Origin: Apostichopus californicus
Lineage: Eukaryota > Echinodermata > Holothuroidea > Aspidochirotida > Stichopodidae
NCBI GenBank assembly: GCA_020650975.1
Contig: JAIPMN010006849.1
Span: 4,799-37,198, forward strand
Direction of reading: 5' to 3'
Length of the DNA: 32,400 bases
Shown: one piece after another, positions 30,601 to 32,351 of the stretch
How the letters are laid out: each line of letters begins with the position of its first letter
How positions within the stretch are numbered: the first letter of the stretch is position 1
Made by a program: the position numbers and the translations under genes
The notes under the pieces: model-generated
Told to the model about the DNA's origin: nothing
Seen by the model: the letters and a program-made list of their open reading frames with translations, nothing else
Databases searched by the model: none

Positions 30601-32351
30601 TTGCGCTATTGGTCAAACATTCCGGCGATGTCAACAACCCGGTCACCAAGATCAACCTGTTGAATAAGGTTCGTATGCTAGTTTTGGTTGACACGATTCA
30701 ATGATTCTGCAATTCAGTGGTTTGTTTGACAGTAATCCATTGTCAGTAAATGATATAAAATAGTGGTAAAATAAATGTGTAGCATCACTGAATGTCTCAT
30801 GCAGTGGCTTGTACATCTTTCTCATGCTATCTTTATGTAGCTGCTGATGTTACAATGAAATAATCTCCCTTCAACAACACCCCCTTCCCATGCACCCCCC
30901 TCACCCCTTCCCTACCTCCCCATCCCTTTTCTGACCCCTACGTTGTCAAGTGTAGGCATTGGTTTATCTTTTCCGGTGTGCTAATTTGTCAAGTGAAGGC
31001 ATTGGTTTATATTTTCTAGTGTGCTAATTTATCATGTGTAGGCATTGGTTTATCTTTTCCGGTGTGCTAATTTGTCAAGTGTAGGCATTGGTTTATATTT
31101 TCTAGTGTGCTAATTTGTCAAGTGTAGGCATTGGTTTATCTTTTCTGGTGTGCTAATTTGTCAAGTGTAGGCATTGGTTTATATTTTCTAGTGTGCTAAT
31201 TTGTCAAGTGTAGGCATTGGTTTATCTTTTCCTGTGTGCTAATTTGTCAAGTGTAGGCATTGGTTTGTCTTTTCTGGTGTGCTGATTTGTCAAGTGTAGG
31301 CATTGGTTTATCTTTTCCTGTGTGCTAATTTATCATGTGTAGGCATTGGTTTATATTTTCTAGTGTGCTGATTTGTCAAGTGTAGGCATTGGTTTATCTT
31401 TTCCGGTGTGCTAATTTGTCAAGTGTAGGCATTGGTTTATATTTTCTAGTGTGCTAATTTGTCAAGTGTAGGCATTGGTGTATCTTTTCCGGTGTGCTAA
31501 TTTGTCAAGTGTAGGCATTGGTTTGTCTTTTCTGGTGTGCTGATTTGTCAAGTGTAAGCATTGGTTTATCTTTTCCTGTGTGCTAATTTATCATGTGTAG
31601 GCATTGGTTTATCTTTTCTGGTGTGCTGATTTGTCAAGTGTAGGCATTGGTTTATCTTTTCTGGTGTGCTGATTTGTCAAGTGTAGGCATTGGTTTATCT
31701 TTTCCTGTGTGCTAATTTATCATGTGCAGGTGTTGGGCATCGTTGCCGGTGTGCTTCTTCAGGATCACGAGGCCAGACAGACTGATTTCCACCAGCTGGC
31801 ATACCATCGTATCTTCAGCATGCTGCTACTGGAACTCAATGCACCTGAACAGATACTGGAAGCAATCAACTTCCAAATCATGACAGCATTCTGGTAAATG
31901 TTTTTACATTTTACAACGTTTGCAAGCATTGTAATGTTTGGTACCTTTTGTAAATTGAAGCTCTGTTTGTTAGCATGTTTGAGAAAAACCGACAAGATTG
32001 CAAGACTGATATATTGCTCATGGACCATAAATACTACCTTATGAAAGGAGCGCCTTGAATTAGACTCCTTCAAAGCTTAGAAGACATTATAAGGAATGTT
32101 TGCCTTTCCACCATTTACAGCAGAAACTTTTATACTTTTCACTATTTGTAAACTTAGTTGTAATCTTAAAAAGTGATAGAGAAGTATTAAACCTTCAATA
32201 ATGTTCTTGTATTATCCATATTCCCTGTTTCAGTAATGCGCTCCATGTGCTAAGGCCAAGCAAAGCTCCTGGATTTGTTTACTCTTGGCTGGAGTTAATT
32301 TCACACAGGATCTTCATAGCTAGAATGTTAGCTGTGCTTCCTCAACAAAAG
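517..32351 (+). CDS. CNOT1: CCR4-NOT complex scaffold subunit 1 (NOT1), 37 exons, 3'-incomplete
   Basis: CNOT1 is the large helical scaffold of the cytoplasmic CCR4-NOT complex, which shortens mRNA poly(A) tails and represses translation. It docks CNOT10/11 on its N-terminal arm, TTP-type proteins, CAF1-CCR4 nucleases, CNOT9, and CNOT2/CNOT3 near its C-terminus. The assignment rests on near-continuous similarity to vertebrate CNOT1 as I know it, for example [14 protein letters not shown] at the start, [57 protein letters not shown] and [18 protein letters not shown]. The 37 exons join to 2048 codons with no stop and GT-AG introns throughout. Approximate domains: N-terminal HEAT 1-650; linker 655-820; TTP-binding HEAT 822-984; Thr-rich linker 985-1045; MIF4G/CAF1-binding 1050-1275; linker 1276-1345; CNOT9-binding 1355-1545; connector 1560-1790; NOT1 homology domain from about 1800. 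The end of that domain lies outside the window. Exon limits are predicted from homology and splice consensus. Confidence 0.97.
619..1217. other. Intron 1, 5' part without recognised elements
   Basis: Apart from the splice donor I find no gene, tandem array or clear element in these 600 bases. Composition is typical of the other introns. Short open frames here have no recognisable similarity. Confidence 0.6.
1235..1977. mobile_element. Inverted-repeat MITE (9-bp target duplication, MULE-like) nested in the hAT element
   Basis: The element is 1244-1968 (725 bp). Terminal inverted repeats of 35 bp (1244-1278 and 1934-1968) agree at 31 positions and share GTTTTCCGCACACG-type sequence. It is flanked by perfect 9-bp direct repeats ACTGGCCAC (1235-1243 and 1969-1977), and that 9-mer belongs to the hAT terminus it interrupts. 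Several subterminal TTTCCGC motifs occur in both orientations near each end. A 9-bp duplication points to a Mutator-like superfamily, but other families are possible. No coding capacity is visible. Confidence 0.82.
1501..1687. repeat. Internal perfect inverted repeat inside the MITE
   Basis: TTTAGAATCCGTACCAT (1501-1517) is repeated exactly in inverted orientation at 1671-1687, 17 of 17 bases, separated by about 150 bp of purine-rich sequence. It could be a third nested insertion or part of the host element's fold. I could not identify a convincing target duplication around it. Confidence 0.65.
2567..3547. other. Intron 1, 3' part
   Basis: No gene or recognised repeat is visible between the hAT element and the exon 2 acceptor. 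A short open frame near 2800-3039 shows no recognisable similarity and lacks the splice-phase support that the CNOT1 exons have. The intron ends in a T-rich tract and TTACAG. Confidence 0.55.
3548..3655 (+). CDS. CNOT1: CNOT1 exon 2 (residues 35-70), N-terminal HEAT arm
   Basis: It encodes the segment around [20 protein letters not shown], nearly identical to vertebrate CNOT1. Acceptor TTACAG|CTG and donor CAA|GTGAGT, both phase 0. The following 579-bp intron contains a 30-bp direct duplication followed by an AT run, and otherwise nothing I can name. Confidence 0.95.
4136..4195. repeat. Two-copy 30-bp tandem duplication in intron 2
   Basis: GCTTTGTTTGGTTGTTT begins both units (4136 and 4166), each ending in a TAGTATATAT segment; the second runs into an (AT)n tract at 4187-4200. 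It lies about 40 bp before the exon 3 acceptor, and its T-rich units extend the pyrimidine-rich region of the intron end. Confidence 0.8.
4235..4333 (+). CDS. CNOT1: CNOT1 exon 3 (residues 71-103)
   Basis: It encodes [20 protein letters not shown] and continues into DNPLSHQK, which aligns with the HEAT arm of vertebrate CNOT1. Acceptor CACACAG|ACC, donor AAG|GTCAGT, phase 0 on both sides. The 820-bp intron that follows holds a GC-rich hAT-like repeat near its start; beyond about 4620 I see nothing until a long T tract before exon 4. Confidence 0.95.
4379..4620. mobile_element. hAT-like CAGGGATGTGC repeat, copy in intron 3
   Basis: It begins CAGGGATGTGCCTACGCTGG and contains three GCCCAGCAC motifs within 90 bp. 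The same start and the same GCCCAGCAC-type motifs occur in an element in intron 26 (23967-24280), so this is a dispersed family. The right end is uncertain: a CTGAGCACCT near 4612 may be the decayed inverted terminus, since the expected terminal CCCTG is missing. No coding capacity. Confidence 0.55.
5154..5277 (+). CDS. CNOT1: CNOT1 exon 4 (residues 104-145)
   Basis: It encodes [20 protein letters not shown] followed by [14 protein letters not shown], matching the vertebrate segment that contains SKVLKLSKVQEVIFGLAL. Acceptor AAACAG|ACT; donor TTTG|GTAATT in phase 1, so the last G joins CA of exon 5 to give Ala. Confidence 0.95.
5278..5700. other. Intron 4, 5' part
   Basis: No gene or recognised element. 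A short frame at 5455-5637 has no recognisable similarity. The minisatellite begins at about 5700. Confidence 0.55.
5701..6652. repeat. 66-bp minisatellite in intron 4
   Basis: About 13 units of a 66-bp repeat, including a near-perfect core from about 5860 to 6540 and diverged or shortened units at both ends. Each core unit contains GGTGTATAGAGCAAGTTACT and an ATCTTCA...TGAAGAT inverted repeat (7-bp arms, 18-base loop). Units differ at a few sites, such as GTATATATAT versus GTTTATATAT and GAGCTG versus GAACCG. Because 66 is a multiple of three and one frame lacks stops, the minus strand shows a 314-codon open frame with a 22-residue period; I take this as a by-product of the repeat and not as a gene. 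Confidence 0.9.
7004..7207 (+). CDS. CNOT1: CNOT1 exon 5 (residues 145-213)
   Basis: It encodes [17 protein letters not shown] and then a hydrophobic helix [16 protein letters not shown], as in the vertebrate HEAT arm (FIKQKLPDLLRSYIDAD; EVLHLLLSHLLF). Acceptor TTACAG|CA, donor AAAAAAG|GTAAGT in phase 1. The following 612-bp intron contains GGATGGATGG near 7425 and a TGACG-AAA-CGTCA palindrome near 7480, but no element I can name. Confidence 0.96.
7820..7932 (+). CDS. CNOT1: CNOT1 exon 6 (residues 213-250)
   Basis: It encodes [20 protein letters not shown] followed by ITMDRI, matching [26 protein letters not shown] of vertebrates. Acceptor TTGCAG|AG, donor GTG|GTAAGC, phase 0. The ATG inside the exon is not a start. 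Confidence 0.95.
7933..8686. other. Intron 6, with a 33-bp tandem duplication
   Basis: Mostly unremarkable. At 8581-8641 two 33-bp units, each carrying GTTATTGGCTG and ATTTGTCATC, lie in tandem about 45 bp before the exon 7 acceptor. The open frames overlapping 8487-8857 on both strands are shadows of this intron and exon 7. Confidence 0.65.
8687..8866 (+). CDS. CNOT1: CNOT1 exon 7 (residues 251-310)
   Basis: It encodes [20 protein letters not shown] and later [19 protein letters not shown], matching the vertebrate ESSLADFMQEVGYGFCAS and VLGMMARTHSGLTDGIPLQ. Acceptor TTTCCAG|ATG, donor CAG|GTAAAT, phase 0. The middle part, [14 protein letters not shown], is more diverged than its flanks. Confidence 0.95.
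9007..9050. repeat. AT-rich perfect-type hairpin in intron 7
   Basis: Arms 9007-9026 and 9031-9050 are inverted repeats of 20 bases with a single mismatch and a 4-base loop (GTTT). The surrounding 100 bp is almost purely A/T. Such a palindrome could extrude as a cruciform; it may be a decayed AT-rich repeat. Confidence 0.8.
9172..9270. repeat. G-rich GGTGGGTGAGGAGG repeat in intron 7
   Basis: Irregular tandem repetition of GGGTGGGGTGGGTGAGGAGG on the + strand, with many runs of three or four G. Several such runs lie close enough together to allow a G-quadruplex in the transcript. The proline-rich short frame on the minus strand here is a by-product of the composition. Confidence 0.8.
9750..9846. 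mobile_element. Possible solo hAT right terminus in intron 7
   Basis: The stretch ends in TTGAGAACCCCTG, whose complement CAGGGGTTCTCAA is a widespread hAT inverted terminus. I found no matching left end or target duplication upstream, so this is at most a truncated copy. Confidence 0.35.
9935..10204 (+). CDS. CNOT1: CNOT1 exon 8 (residues 311-400)
   Basis: It encodes [20 protein letters not shown] then [20 protein letters not shown] and ends VWNNKDGQ. This matches the vertebrate APGSGIWSDGKDKSDGAQ region and the ELDHP motif. Acceptor CCTATTAAG|ACT is chosen by alignment; the open frame continues upstream but without homology. Donor CAG|GTAAGT, phase 0. Confidence 0.94.
10205..11020. other. 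Intron 8
   Basis: A T run (10239-10261) followed by a G-rich run (10262-10286) lies near the start. The remainder shows no element, RNA gene or coding exon that I can support. Short frames on both strands near 10390-10975 lack recognisable similarity. Confidence 0.6.
11021..11151 (+). CDS. CNOT1: CNOT1 exon 9 (residues 401-444)
   Basis: It encodes [20 protein letters not shown] and ends in [12 protein letters not shown], matching [20 protein letters not shown] and PPEDDNREIATW. Acceptor ATGGCAG|CTC; donor ACTTG|GTAAGA in phase 2, where TG plus G of exon 10 restores the Trp. Confidence 0.95.
11335..11731. mobile_element. hAT-like MITE with perfect 8-bp target duplication in intron 9
   Basis: The element is 11343-11723 (381 bp). 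Its termini CATAGGCTTAGGAG (11343-11356) and, on the other strand, CATAGGCGTAGGAG (11710-11723) are inverted repeats, 13 of 14 identical. It is flanked by identical 8-mers TCTGAGAC (11335-11342 and 11724-11731), the length made by hAT-type transposases. Subterminal runs of C and G occur on both sides, and a GCGCACGGAGTGCGCG palindrome lies near 11630. No coding capacity. Superfamily is inferred from duplication length only. Confidence 0.87.
11833..11965 (+). CDS. CNOT1: CNOT1 exon 10 (residues 444-488)
   Basis: It encodes [20 protein letters not shown] and [18 protein letters not shown], matching FPIKHCPDMLVLALLQIN. Acceptor CTCCTAG|G. Two donors six bases apart are possible, CAG|GTTCAG at 11959 and CAG|GTAAAA at 11965. 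The second restores the two residues present in vertebrates and is the better consensus. The following 604-bp intron shows no recognisable element. Confidence 0.94.
11966..12569. other. Intron 10
   Basis: AT-rich, with no tandem array, inverted-repeat element or coding exon that I can recognise. Confidence 0.6.
12570..12677 (+). CDS. CNOT1: CNOT1 exon 11 (residues 489-524)
   Basis: It encodes [20 protein letters not shown] followed by [16 protein letters not shown], nearly identical to the vertebrate [23 protein letters not shown] segment. Acceptor TTGACAG|TCC, donor CAG|GTACGT, phase 0. Confidence 0.96.
12678..13449. other. Intron 11
   Basis: No element recognised. A 115-codon frame at 12803-13150 is T-rich, hydrophobic and without similarity; I treat it as chance. 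Confidence 0.6.
13450..13689 (+). CDS. CNOT1: CNOT1 exon 12 (residues 525-604)
   Basis: It encodes [39 protein letters not shown] and [20 protein letters not shown], closely matching the vertebrate HEAT arm, which continues [20 protein letters not shown]. Acceptor CTCTCAG|GGT, donor GGA|GTGAGT, phase 0. Confidence 0.97.
13731..13972 (-). mobile_element. tRNA-derived SINE fragment in intron 12 (antisense to CNOT1)
   Basis: On the minus strand AGTTCGAGTCA (13919-13929) resembles a pol III B box and follows a tRNA-like stretch with CCTTAAAATCATAAGG. The A-box side appears lost, so the copy is probably 5'-truncated. The body GCAAGCAGGAACTCGCGAA with GACGTTAAAT-type sequence, and a tail near a TATG-rich tract (13734-13755), recur in intron 20. 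The tRNA origin is inferred from the box and arm pattern. Confidence 0.6.
13973..14538. other. Intron 12, 3' part
   Basis: No element recognised apart from a TTTTC repeat at about 14419-14437 and ordinary AT-rich sequence. Confidence 0.55.
14539..14702 (+). CDS. CNOT1: CNOT1 exon 13 (residues 605-659), end of HEAT arm
   Basis: It encodes [20 protein letters not shown] and, after a variable GGGK stretch, [16 protein letters not shown], matching LPPETLATMLACLQAC. Acceptor CTACAG|GAG; donor CAAAA|GTGAGT in phase 2. Confidence 0.95.
14703..15453. other. Intron 13
   Basis: A C run with one interruption (about 14819-14838) and scattered AT-rich sequence. No element or exon recognised. Confidence 0.6.
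15454..15631 (+). CDS. CNOT1: CNOT1 exon 14 (residues 659-718), start of flexible linker
   Basis: It encodes [20 protein letters not shown], matching VSQELSETILTMVANCSNV, then a Pro/Gly-rich stretch including [16 protein letters not shown]. The first half ends the ordered HEAT arm and the second begins a low-complexity linker. Acceptor CCCTAG|C, donor CCG|GTAAAT, phase 0. Confidence 0.93.
15913..15985 (-). mobile_element. tRNA-like SINE fragment in intron 14
   Basis: On the minus strand GGTTCGAGTCT (15941-15951) fits a pol III B box and is preceded by TTAACGGCAGATTTAA-type sequence resembling the tRNA-like part of the intron 12 SINE. It is short and lacks a clear A box. The rest of this 395-bp intron shows nothing else. 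Confidence 0.45.
16027..16213 (+). CDS. CNOT1: CNOT1 exon 15 (residues 719-781), linker
   Basis: A Pro/Gly/Ala/Thr-rich segment with [17 protein letters not shown], corresponding to vertebrate QGFPPNLGSAFSTP, followed by [15 protein letters not shown]. It is expected to be disordered. Acceptor CTATAG|ATG; donor CATG|GTATGT in phase 1. The ATG at 16027 is internal. The following intron is only 149 bp. Confidence 0.92.
16363..16485 (+). CDS. CNOT1: CNOT1 exon 16 (residues 781-822), linker
   Basis: Met/Gly/Pro-rich linker with [11 protein letters not shown] and [19 protein letters not shown] is shared with vertebrates just before the TTP-binding domain. Acceptor CTGCCAG|GC. The donor CCAG|GTTGTT is weak, but it is the only nearby GT giving phase 1, which makes [11 protein letters not shown] across the junction. 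Confidence 0.88.
16486..17169. other. Intron 16, 5' part
   Basis: AT-rich, with a short (TA) tract near 16751. A TTCGGAA/TTCCGAA inverted repeat at 16643-16662 is present. No supported RNA gene. Confidence 0.55.
17170..17436 (-). mobile_element. tRNA-derived SINE with A and B boxes in intron 16 (antisense)
   Basis: On the minus strand TGGTCAAATGG (17417-17427) fits an A box and GGTTGGTAGTCC (17369-17380) a slightly decayed B box, at tRNA-like spacing. Downstream follows GTCCTTGGGCAAGACACTT, a motif widespread in marine animal SINEs. The element is inserted antisense to CNOT1. The missing C in the B box suggests weakened pol III activity. Confidence 0.7.
17794..17966 (+). CDS. CNOT1: CNOT1 exon 17 (residues 822-879), start of TTP-binding HEAT domain
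   Basis: It encodes [20 protein letters not shown] followed by [12 protein letters not shown] and [14 protein letters not shown], matching the vertebrate [20 protein letters not shown] and RFKDSTIKRER. In vertebrates this domain binds tristetraprolin-type proteins that recruit the complex to AU-rich mRNAs. Acceptor TTTTCAG|CT, donor CGG|GTGAGG. The 346-bp intron that follows has a purine-rich stretch (18090-18170) but no element. Confidence 0.95.
18313..18437 (+). CDS. CNOT1: CNOT1 exon 18 (residues 880-921), TTP-binding domain
   Basis: It encodes [20 protein letters not shown] and [16 protein letters not shown], nearly identical to [20 protein letters not shown] and [16 protein letters not shown]. 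Acceptor TTCTCAG|GAT; donor TCAC|GTAAGT in phase 2. Confidence 0.97.
18497..18712 (+). mobile_element. SINE fragment ending in AAAGCGCTATATAAAT (intron 18)
   Basis: It starts near CCACCCAGGGGTTAAATGGG and ends TGTAAAGCGCATTGAAACC then AAAGCGCTATATAAATC. The AAAGCGCTATATAAA tail is shared by several SINE and LINE-tail families in marine deuterostomes. No promoter boxes are retained, so this is a 5'-truncated copy. Family is inferred from the tail only. Confidence 0.55.
18818..19105. repeat. Imperfect direct repeat in intron 18
   Basis: Two copies of a ~75-bp segment carrying GAAGAATGTAGAA, then CTTCATACTACCACA and GGATGG or AGATGG, lie at about 18818-18895 and 19034-19105. They are in the same orientation, about 215 bp apart. 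Confidence 0.6.
19279..19468 (+). CDS. CNOT1: CNOT1 exon 19 (residues 921-984), end of TTP-binding domain
   Basis: It encodes [20 protein letters not shown] and [19 protein letters not shown], closely matching YMALGLALRYVLEALRKP and [19 protein letters not shown]. Acceptor CCTCAG|G, donor GAG|GTAAAT, phase 0. Confidence 0.97.
19469..20302. other. Intron 19
   Basis: A TTG trinucleotide run at 20244-20264 and a G-rich stretch near 19890-19915; no transposable element or exon recognised. The overlapping minus-strand short frames at 19804-20348 have no similarity that I recognise. Confidence 0.6.
20303..20485 (+). CDS. CNOT1: CNOT1 exon 20 (residues 985-1045), Thr-rich linker
   Basis: It begins [15 protein letters not shown], matching YIEYGQQSRDPP of vertebrates, then becomes Pro/Thr/Ser/Val-rich with [14 protein letters not shown], like the vertebrate TTSTTTTVAKTVTVT stretch. 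It probably forms a disordered hinge between the TTP-binding and MIF4G domains. Acceptor TTTTCAG|TAC, donor CCG|GTAAGT, phase 0. Confidence 0.94.
20608..20765 (-). mobile_element. SINE 3' fragment in intron 20, same family as in intron 12
   Basis: GCAAGCAGGAACTCGCGAA, then CTGACCGAAG and AATCTCT, then TTTAACGTCC, follow the same order as in the intron 12 copy, and both are preceded by a TATG-type microsatellite (here 20612-20633). A CGTCCATTTAA unit is repeated at the right end (about 20728-20763). Only the tail-side part is present. Confidence 0.6.
20766..21254. other. Intron 20, 3' part
   Basis: No element or coding exon recognised. Confidence 0.5.
21255..21401 (+). CDS. CNOT1: CNOT1 exon 21 (residues 1046-1094), start of MIF4G domain
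   Basis: It encodes [20 protein letters not shown] and [20 protein letters not shown], matching [12 protein letters not shown] and [20 protein letters not shown]. This begins the MIF4G domain that holds CAF1 (CNOT7/8). Acceptor CCTCAG|CCC, donor AAG|GTAAAA, phase 0. Confidence 0.97.
21444..21475. other. Poly-G run followed by a 17-base assembly gap
   Basis: Fifteen G (21444-21458) run directly into 17 N (21459-21475) in intron 21. This is probably a sequencing or assembly failure at a homopolymer, so the true length of this intron is unknown. The rest of the 309-bp intron holds nothing recognisable. Confidence 0.95.
21711..21890 (+). CDS. CNOT1: CNOT1 exon 22 (residues 1095-1154), MIF4G domain
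   Basis: It encodes [20 protein letters not shown] and [10 protein letters not shown], matching [20 protein letters not shown] and MVLNETYRNIK. The first 15 residues are more diverged. Acceptor TTCAACAG|GGA, donor GAG|GTTAGT, phase 0. The intron that follows is 189 bp and plain. Confidence 0.95.
22080..22196 (+). CDS. CNOT1: CNOT1 exon 23 (residues 1155-1193), MIF4G domain
   Basis: It encodes [20 protein letters not shown] followed by [19 protein letters not shown], nearly identical to the vertebrate [17 protein letters not shown] block. Acceptor TGCCCAG|GTT, donor ATA|GTAAGA, phase 0. The following 333-bp intron contains only an AG microsatellite (22437-22457). Confidence 0.97.
22530..22775 (+). 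CDS. CNOT1: CNOT1 exon 24 (residues 1194-1275), end of CAF1-binding MIF4G
   Basis: It encodes [38 protein letters not shown] and [16 protein letters not shown], closely matching the vertebrate core of the CAF1-binding surface. Acceptor CGACAG|GAT, donor AAT|GTAAGT, phase 0. The last six exon bases and the donor are duplicated in tandem 42 bp downstream, so a longer exon ending at 22817 is possible. Confidence 0.96.
22770..22854. repeat. 42-bp tandem duplication of the exon 24 splice donor
   Basis: Positions 22770-22811 and 22812-22853 are identical: each copy starts ATCAATGTAAGTACACC. The copied unit contains the last two codons of exon 24 and the complete GTAAGT donor. The 42 bases between the two GT sites are open in frame and would encode [14 protein letters not shown]. 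The second donor therefore gives a 14-residue in-frame extension. Confidence 0.95.
23111..23392 (+). CDS. CNOT1: CNOT1 exon 25 (residues 1276-1369), Thr-rich linker into CNOT9-binding domain
   Basis: It starts [20 protein letters not shown], passes through a Thr/Ala-rich stretch with [16 protein letters not shown], and ends [20 protein letters not shown], matching [20 protein letters not shown]. Acceptor CTCAAG|GAA, donor CAG|GTGAGT, phase 0. The linker length is similar to the vertebrate one but the sequence is not conserved. Confidence 0.95.
23400..23579. mobile_element. Short MITE-like element beside the exon 25 donor
   Basis: Termini CAGGCATGAGC (23409-23419) and, on the other strand, CAGGGATGAGC (23563-23573) are inverted repeats, 10 of 11 identical. 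CTGATAGAA occurs on both sides (23400-23408 and 23571-23579), the right copy overlapping the terminus by three bases, consistent with an 8- to 9-bp target duplication. A TTCCGC-AAATTC-GCGGAA hairpin lies at 23423-23440, within 50 bp of the exon end. A hAT relationship is inferred from the CAGG terminus. Confidence 0.6.
23794..23934 (+). CDS. CNOT1: CNOT1 exon 26 (residues 1370-1416), CNOT9-binding domain
   Basis: It encodes [20 protein letters not shown] and [20 protein letters not shown], nearly identical to the vertebrate DUF3819 helix block that contacts CNOT9. Acceptor GTTACAG|CTG, donor AAG|GTAAAA, phase 0. Confidence 0.97.
23967..24280. mobile_element. hAT-like CAGGGATGTGC element in intron 26
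   Basis: It begins CAGGGATGTGCTCA (23967-23980) and ends with the inverted copy TGAGCATATCCCTG (24267-24280), 13 of 14 matching. Inside are GCGCCCAGCA and GCCGCCCAGCAC motifs shared with the intron 3 copy, and a stretch near 24139-24236 (ATAGCACCA, GGGGAGG, CTCCCAGG, GGATCACAC) resembling 2387-2480 of the intron 1 hAT element. I see no convincing target duplication. No coding capacity. Confidence 0.65.
24432..24587 (+). CDS. CNOT1: CNOT1 exon 27 (residues 1417-1468), CNOT9-binding domain
   Basis: It encodes [20 protein letters not shown] followed by [20 protein letters not shown], matching vertebrate [20 protein letters not shown] and [15 protein letters not shown]. Acceptor TTTGCAG|GAC, donor AAT|GTAAGT, phase 0. 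The following 502-bp intron shows no recognisable element beyond a short ATC run at about 24841-24855. Confidence 0.97.
25090..25230 (+). CDS. CNOT1: CNOT1 exon 28 (residues 1469-1515), CNOT9-binding domain
   Basis: It encodes [20 protein letters not shown] and [20 protein letters not shown], matching [33 protein letters not shown]. Acceptor CCTCAG|GGT, donor ACT|GTAAGT followed by a C run, phase 0. Confidence 0.96.
25249..25457. repeat. 114-bp tandem duplication in intron 28
   Basis: Two copies about 114 bp apart share CCTTTAACTTT, TTGTTTGTAAACAAATCTTA, TCGACAACAGATACTCAATGG and GTGATGTTCATGTT with few differences. Each is preceded by a C-rich run (25237-25248 and about 25345-25360). A G run lies further on (25503-25515). 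Confidence 0.9.
25651..25755 (+). CDS. CNOT1: CNOT1 exon 29 (residues 1516-1550), end of CNOT9-binding domain
   Basis: It encodes [20 protein letters not shown] followed by [15 protein letters not shown]; the vertebrate sequence differs at only a few positions. Acceptor TTGTAG|GAA, donor AGG|GTAAGT, phase 0. The 633-bp intron after it contains a short CGTCTCTTGTG doublet near 26042-26062 and nothing else recognisable. Confidence 0.97.
26389..26697 (+). CDS. CNOT1: CNOT1 exon 30 (residues 1551-1653), connector domain
   Basis: The longest exon here. It encodes [20 protein letters not shown] and [15 protein letters not shown], then [18 protein letters not shown] and [20 protein letters not shown], matching the vertebrate VYEEFARNVPGFLP and LSRNSRDAIAALGLLQK blocks. 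Acceptor CGATAG|GTC, donor AAG|GTATAG, phase 0. The next 488-bp intron has a G-rich stretch (26737-26769) and otherwise nothing recognisable. Confidence 0.96.
27186..27340 (+). CDS. CNOT1: CNOT1 exon 31 (residues 1654-1705), connector domain
   Basis: It encodes [20 protein letters not shown] and [20 protein letters not shown], matching [20 protein letters not shown]. Acceptor CTTGTAG|GCT; donor ACAAG|GTATGA in phase 2. The next 425-bp intron holds no recognised element. Confidence 0.96.
27766..27874 (+). CDS. CNOT1: CNOT1 exon 32 (residues 1705-1741), connector domain
   Basis: It encodes [20 protein letters not shown] followed by QTFDQYLAG, matching [20 protein letters not shown] and the following QQYDLHLAQ. 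Acceptor TTACAG|A; donor GGG|GTAGGT, phase 0. The 651-bp intron after it has a C run (28179-28191) and no recognised element. Confidence 0.94.
28526..28692 (+). CDS. CNOT1: CNOT1 exon 33 (residues 1742-1797), connector to NOT1 domain
   Basis: It encodes [20 protein letters not shown] and [20 protein letters not shown], matching SMENGLNYMAVAFAMQLVK and the TEADLFHTIETL segment. Acceptor CATTAG|TCT; donor GAAGG|GTAAGT in phase 2. Confidence 0.95.
28693..29318. other. Intron 33, 5' part
   Basis: No element, RNA gene or exon recognised; a minus-strand short frame at 28745-28990 has no similarity I recognise. Confidence 0.5.
29319..29640 (-). mobile_element. Probable SINE/LINE-tail remnant with A-rich sequence (intron 33)
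   Basis: ATAATAATAATCAATAAGTTC, then GCACCAAATACCAAAAGGC and AGGCGCTTTACAAA, matches a common marine-invertebrate repeat terminus; on the minus strand it ends TTTGTAAAGCGCCT before an ATT-rich tail, similar in style to the intron 18 fragment. About 240 bp of A-rich sequence follows. Exact family and left limit are uncertain. Confidence 0.4.
29711..29945 (+). CDS. CNOT1: CNOT1 exon 34 (residues 1797-1875), start of NOT1 homology domain
   Basis: It encodes [20 protein letters not shown] then [20 protein letters not shown] and AFSAFVSQ, matching [20 protein letters not shown] and [14 protein letters not shown]. The PAGSRDN stretch corresponds to AAAGRDS. Acceptor ATTGTAG|C, donor CAG|GTAATA, phase 0. 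The 486-bp intron that follows is AT-rich, with A and T runs and no recognised element. Confidence 0.97.
30432..30668 (+). CDS. CNOT1: CNOT1 exon 35 (residues 1876-1954), NOT1 homology domain
   Basis: It encodes [40 protein letters not shown] and [20 protein letters not shown], almost identical to vertebrate CNOT1. Acceptor AATTAG|ATG, so the ATG is internal. Donor AAG|GTTCGT is weak but is supported by homology and phase 0. Its intron ends in the 43-bp minisatellite. Confidence 0.96.
30669..30942. other. Intron 35, 5' part
   Basis: It begins with the non-consensus donor GTTCGT. A C-rich, G-poor stretch (30866-30934) precedes the minisatellite. Nothing else recognised. Confidence 0.55.
30943..31729. 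repeat. 43-bp minisatellite made of repeated 3' splice-site sequence (intron 35)
   Basis: Eighteen 43-bp units start at 30961 and every 43 bases after that, preceded by a partial unit. Each unit contains TTTATCTTTTCC-type pyrimidine sequence, TGCTAAT and then GTGTAGG. In the eighteenth unit (from 31692) the same positions form the real branch-like TGCTAAT and the acceptor CAG|G used by exon 36. The AG in each earlier unit is therefore in exact register with the true acceptor. Variant units (CCGG, CTAG, CTGG, CCTG after the T run) recur in blocks, some as alternating pairs. Confidence 0.93.
31730..31893 (+). CDS. CNOT1: CNOT1 exon 36 (residues 1955-2009), NOT1 homology domain
   Basis: It encodes [20 protein letters not shown] and [20 protein letters not shown], matching [20 protein letters not shown] and [20 protein letters not shown]. 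The acceptor TGTGCAG|GTG is the last AG of the minisatellite. Donor TTCTG|GTAAAT in phase 2. The next intron (340 bp) shows nothing recognisable. Confidence 0.97.
32234..32351 (+). CDS. CNOT1: CNOT1 exon 37 (residues 2009-2048), last in window
   Basis: It encodes [20 protein letters not shown] followed by [19 protein letters not shown], matching [20 protein letters not shown] and [19 protein letters not shown]. Acceptor TTTCAG|T; donor AAG|GTAAGG in phase 0, so the gene continues past the window end. Confidence 0.97.

Noticed and set aside
30943-31729. CRISPR-like regular repeat arrays (also the 66-bp array in intron 4)
   Set aside because: Units are directly adjacent with no unique spacers, and they lie in introns of an animal gene; they are minisatellites.
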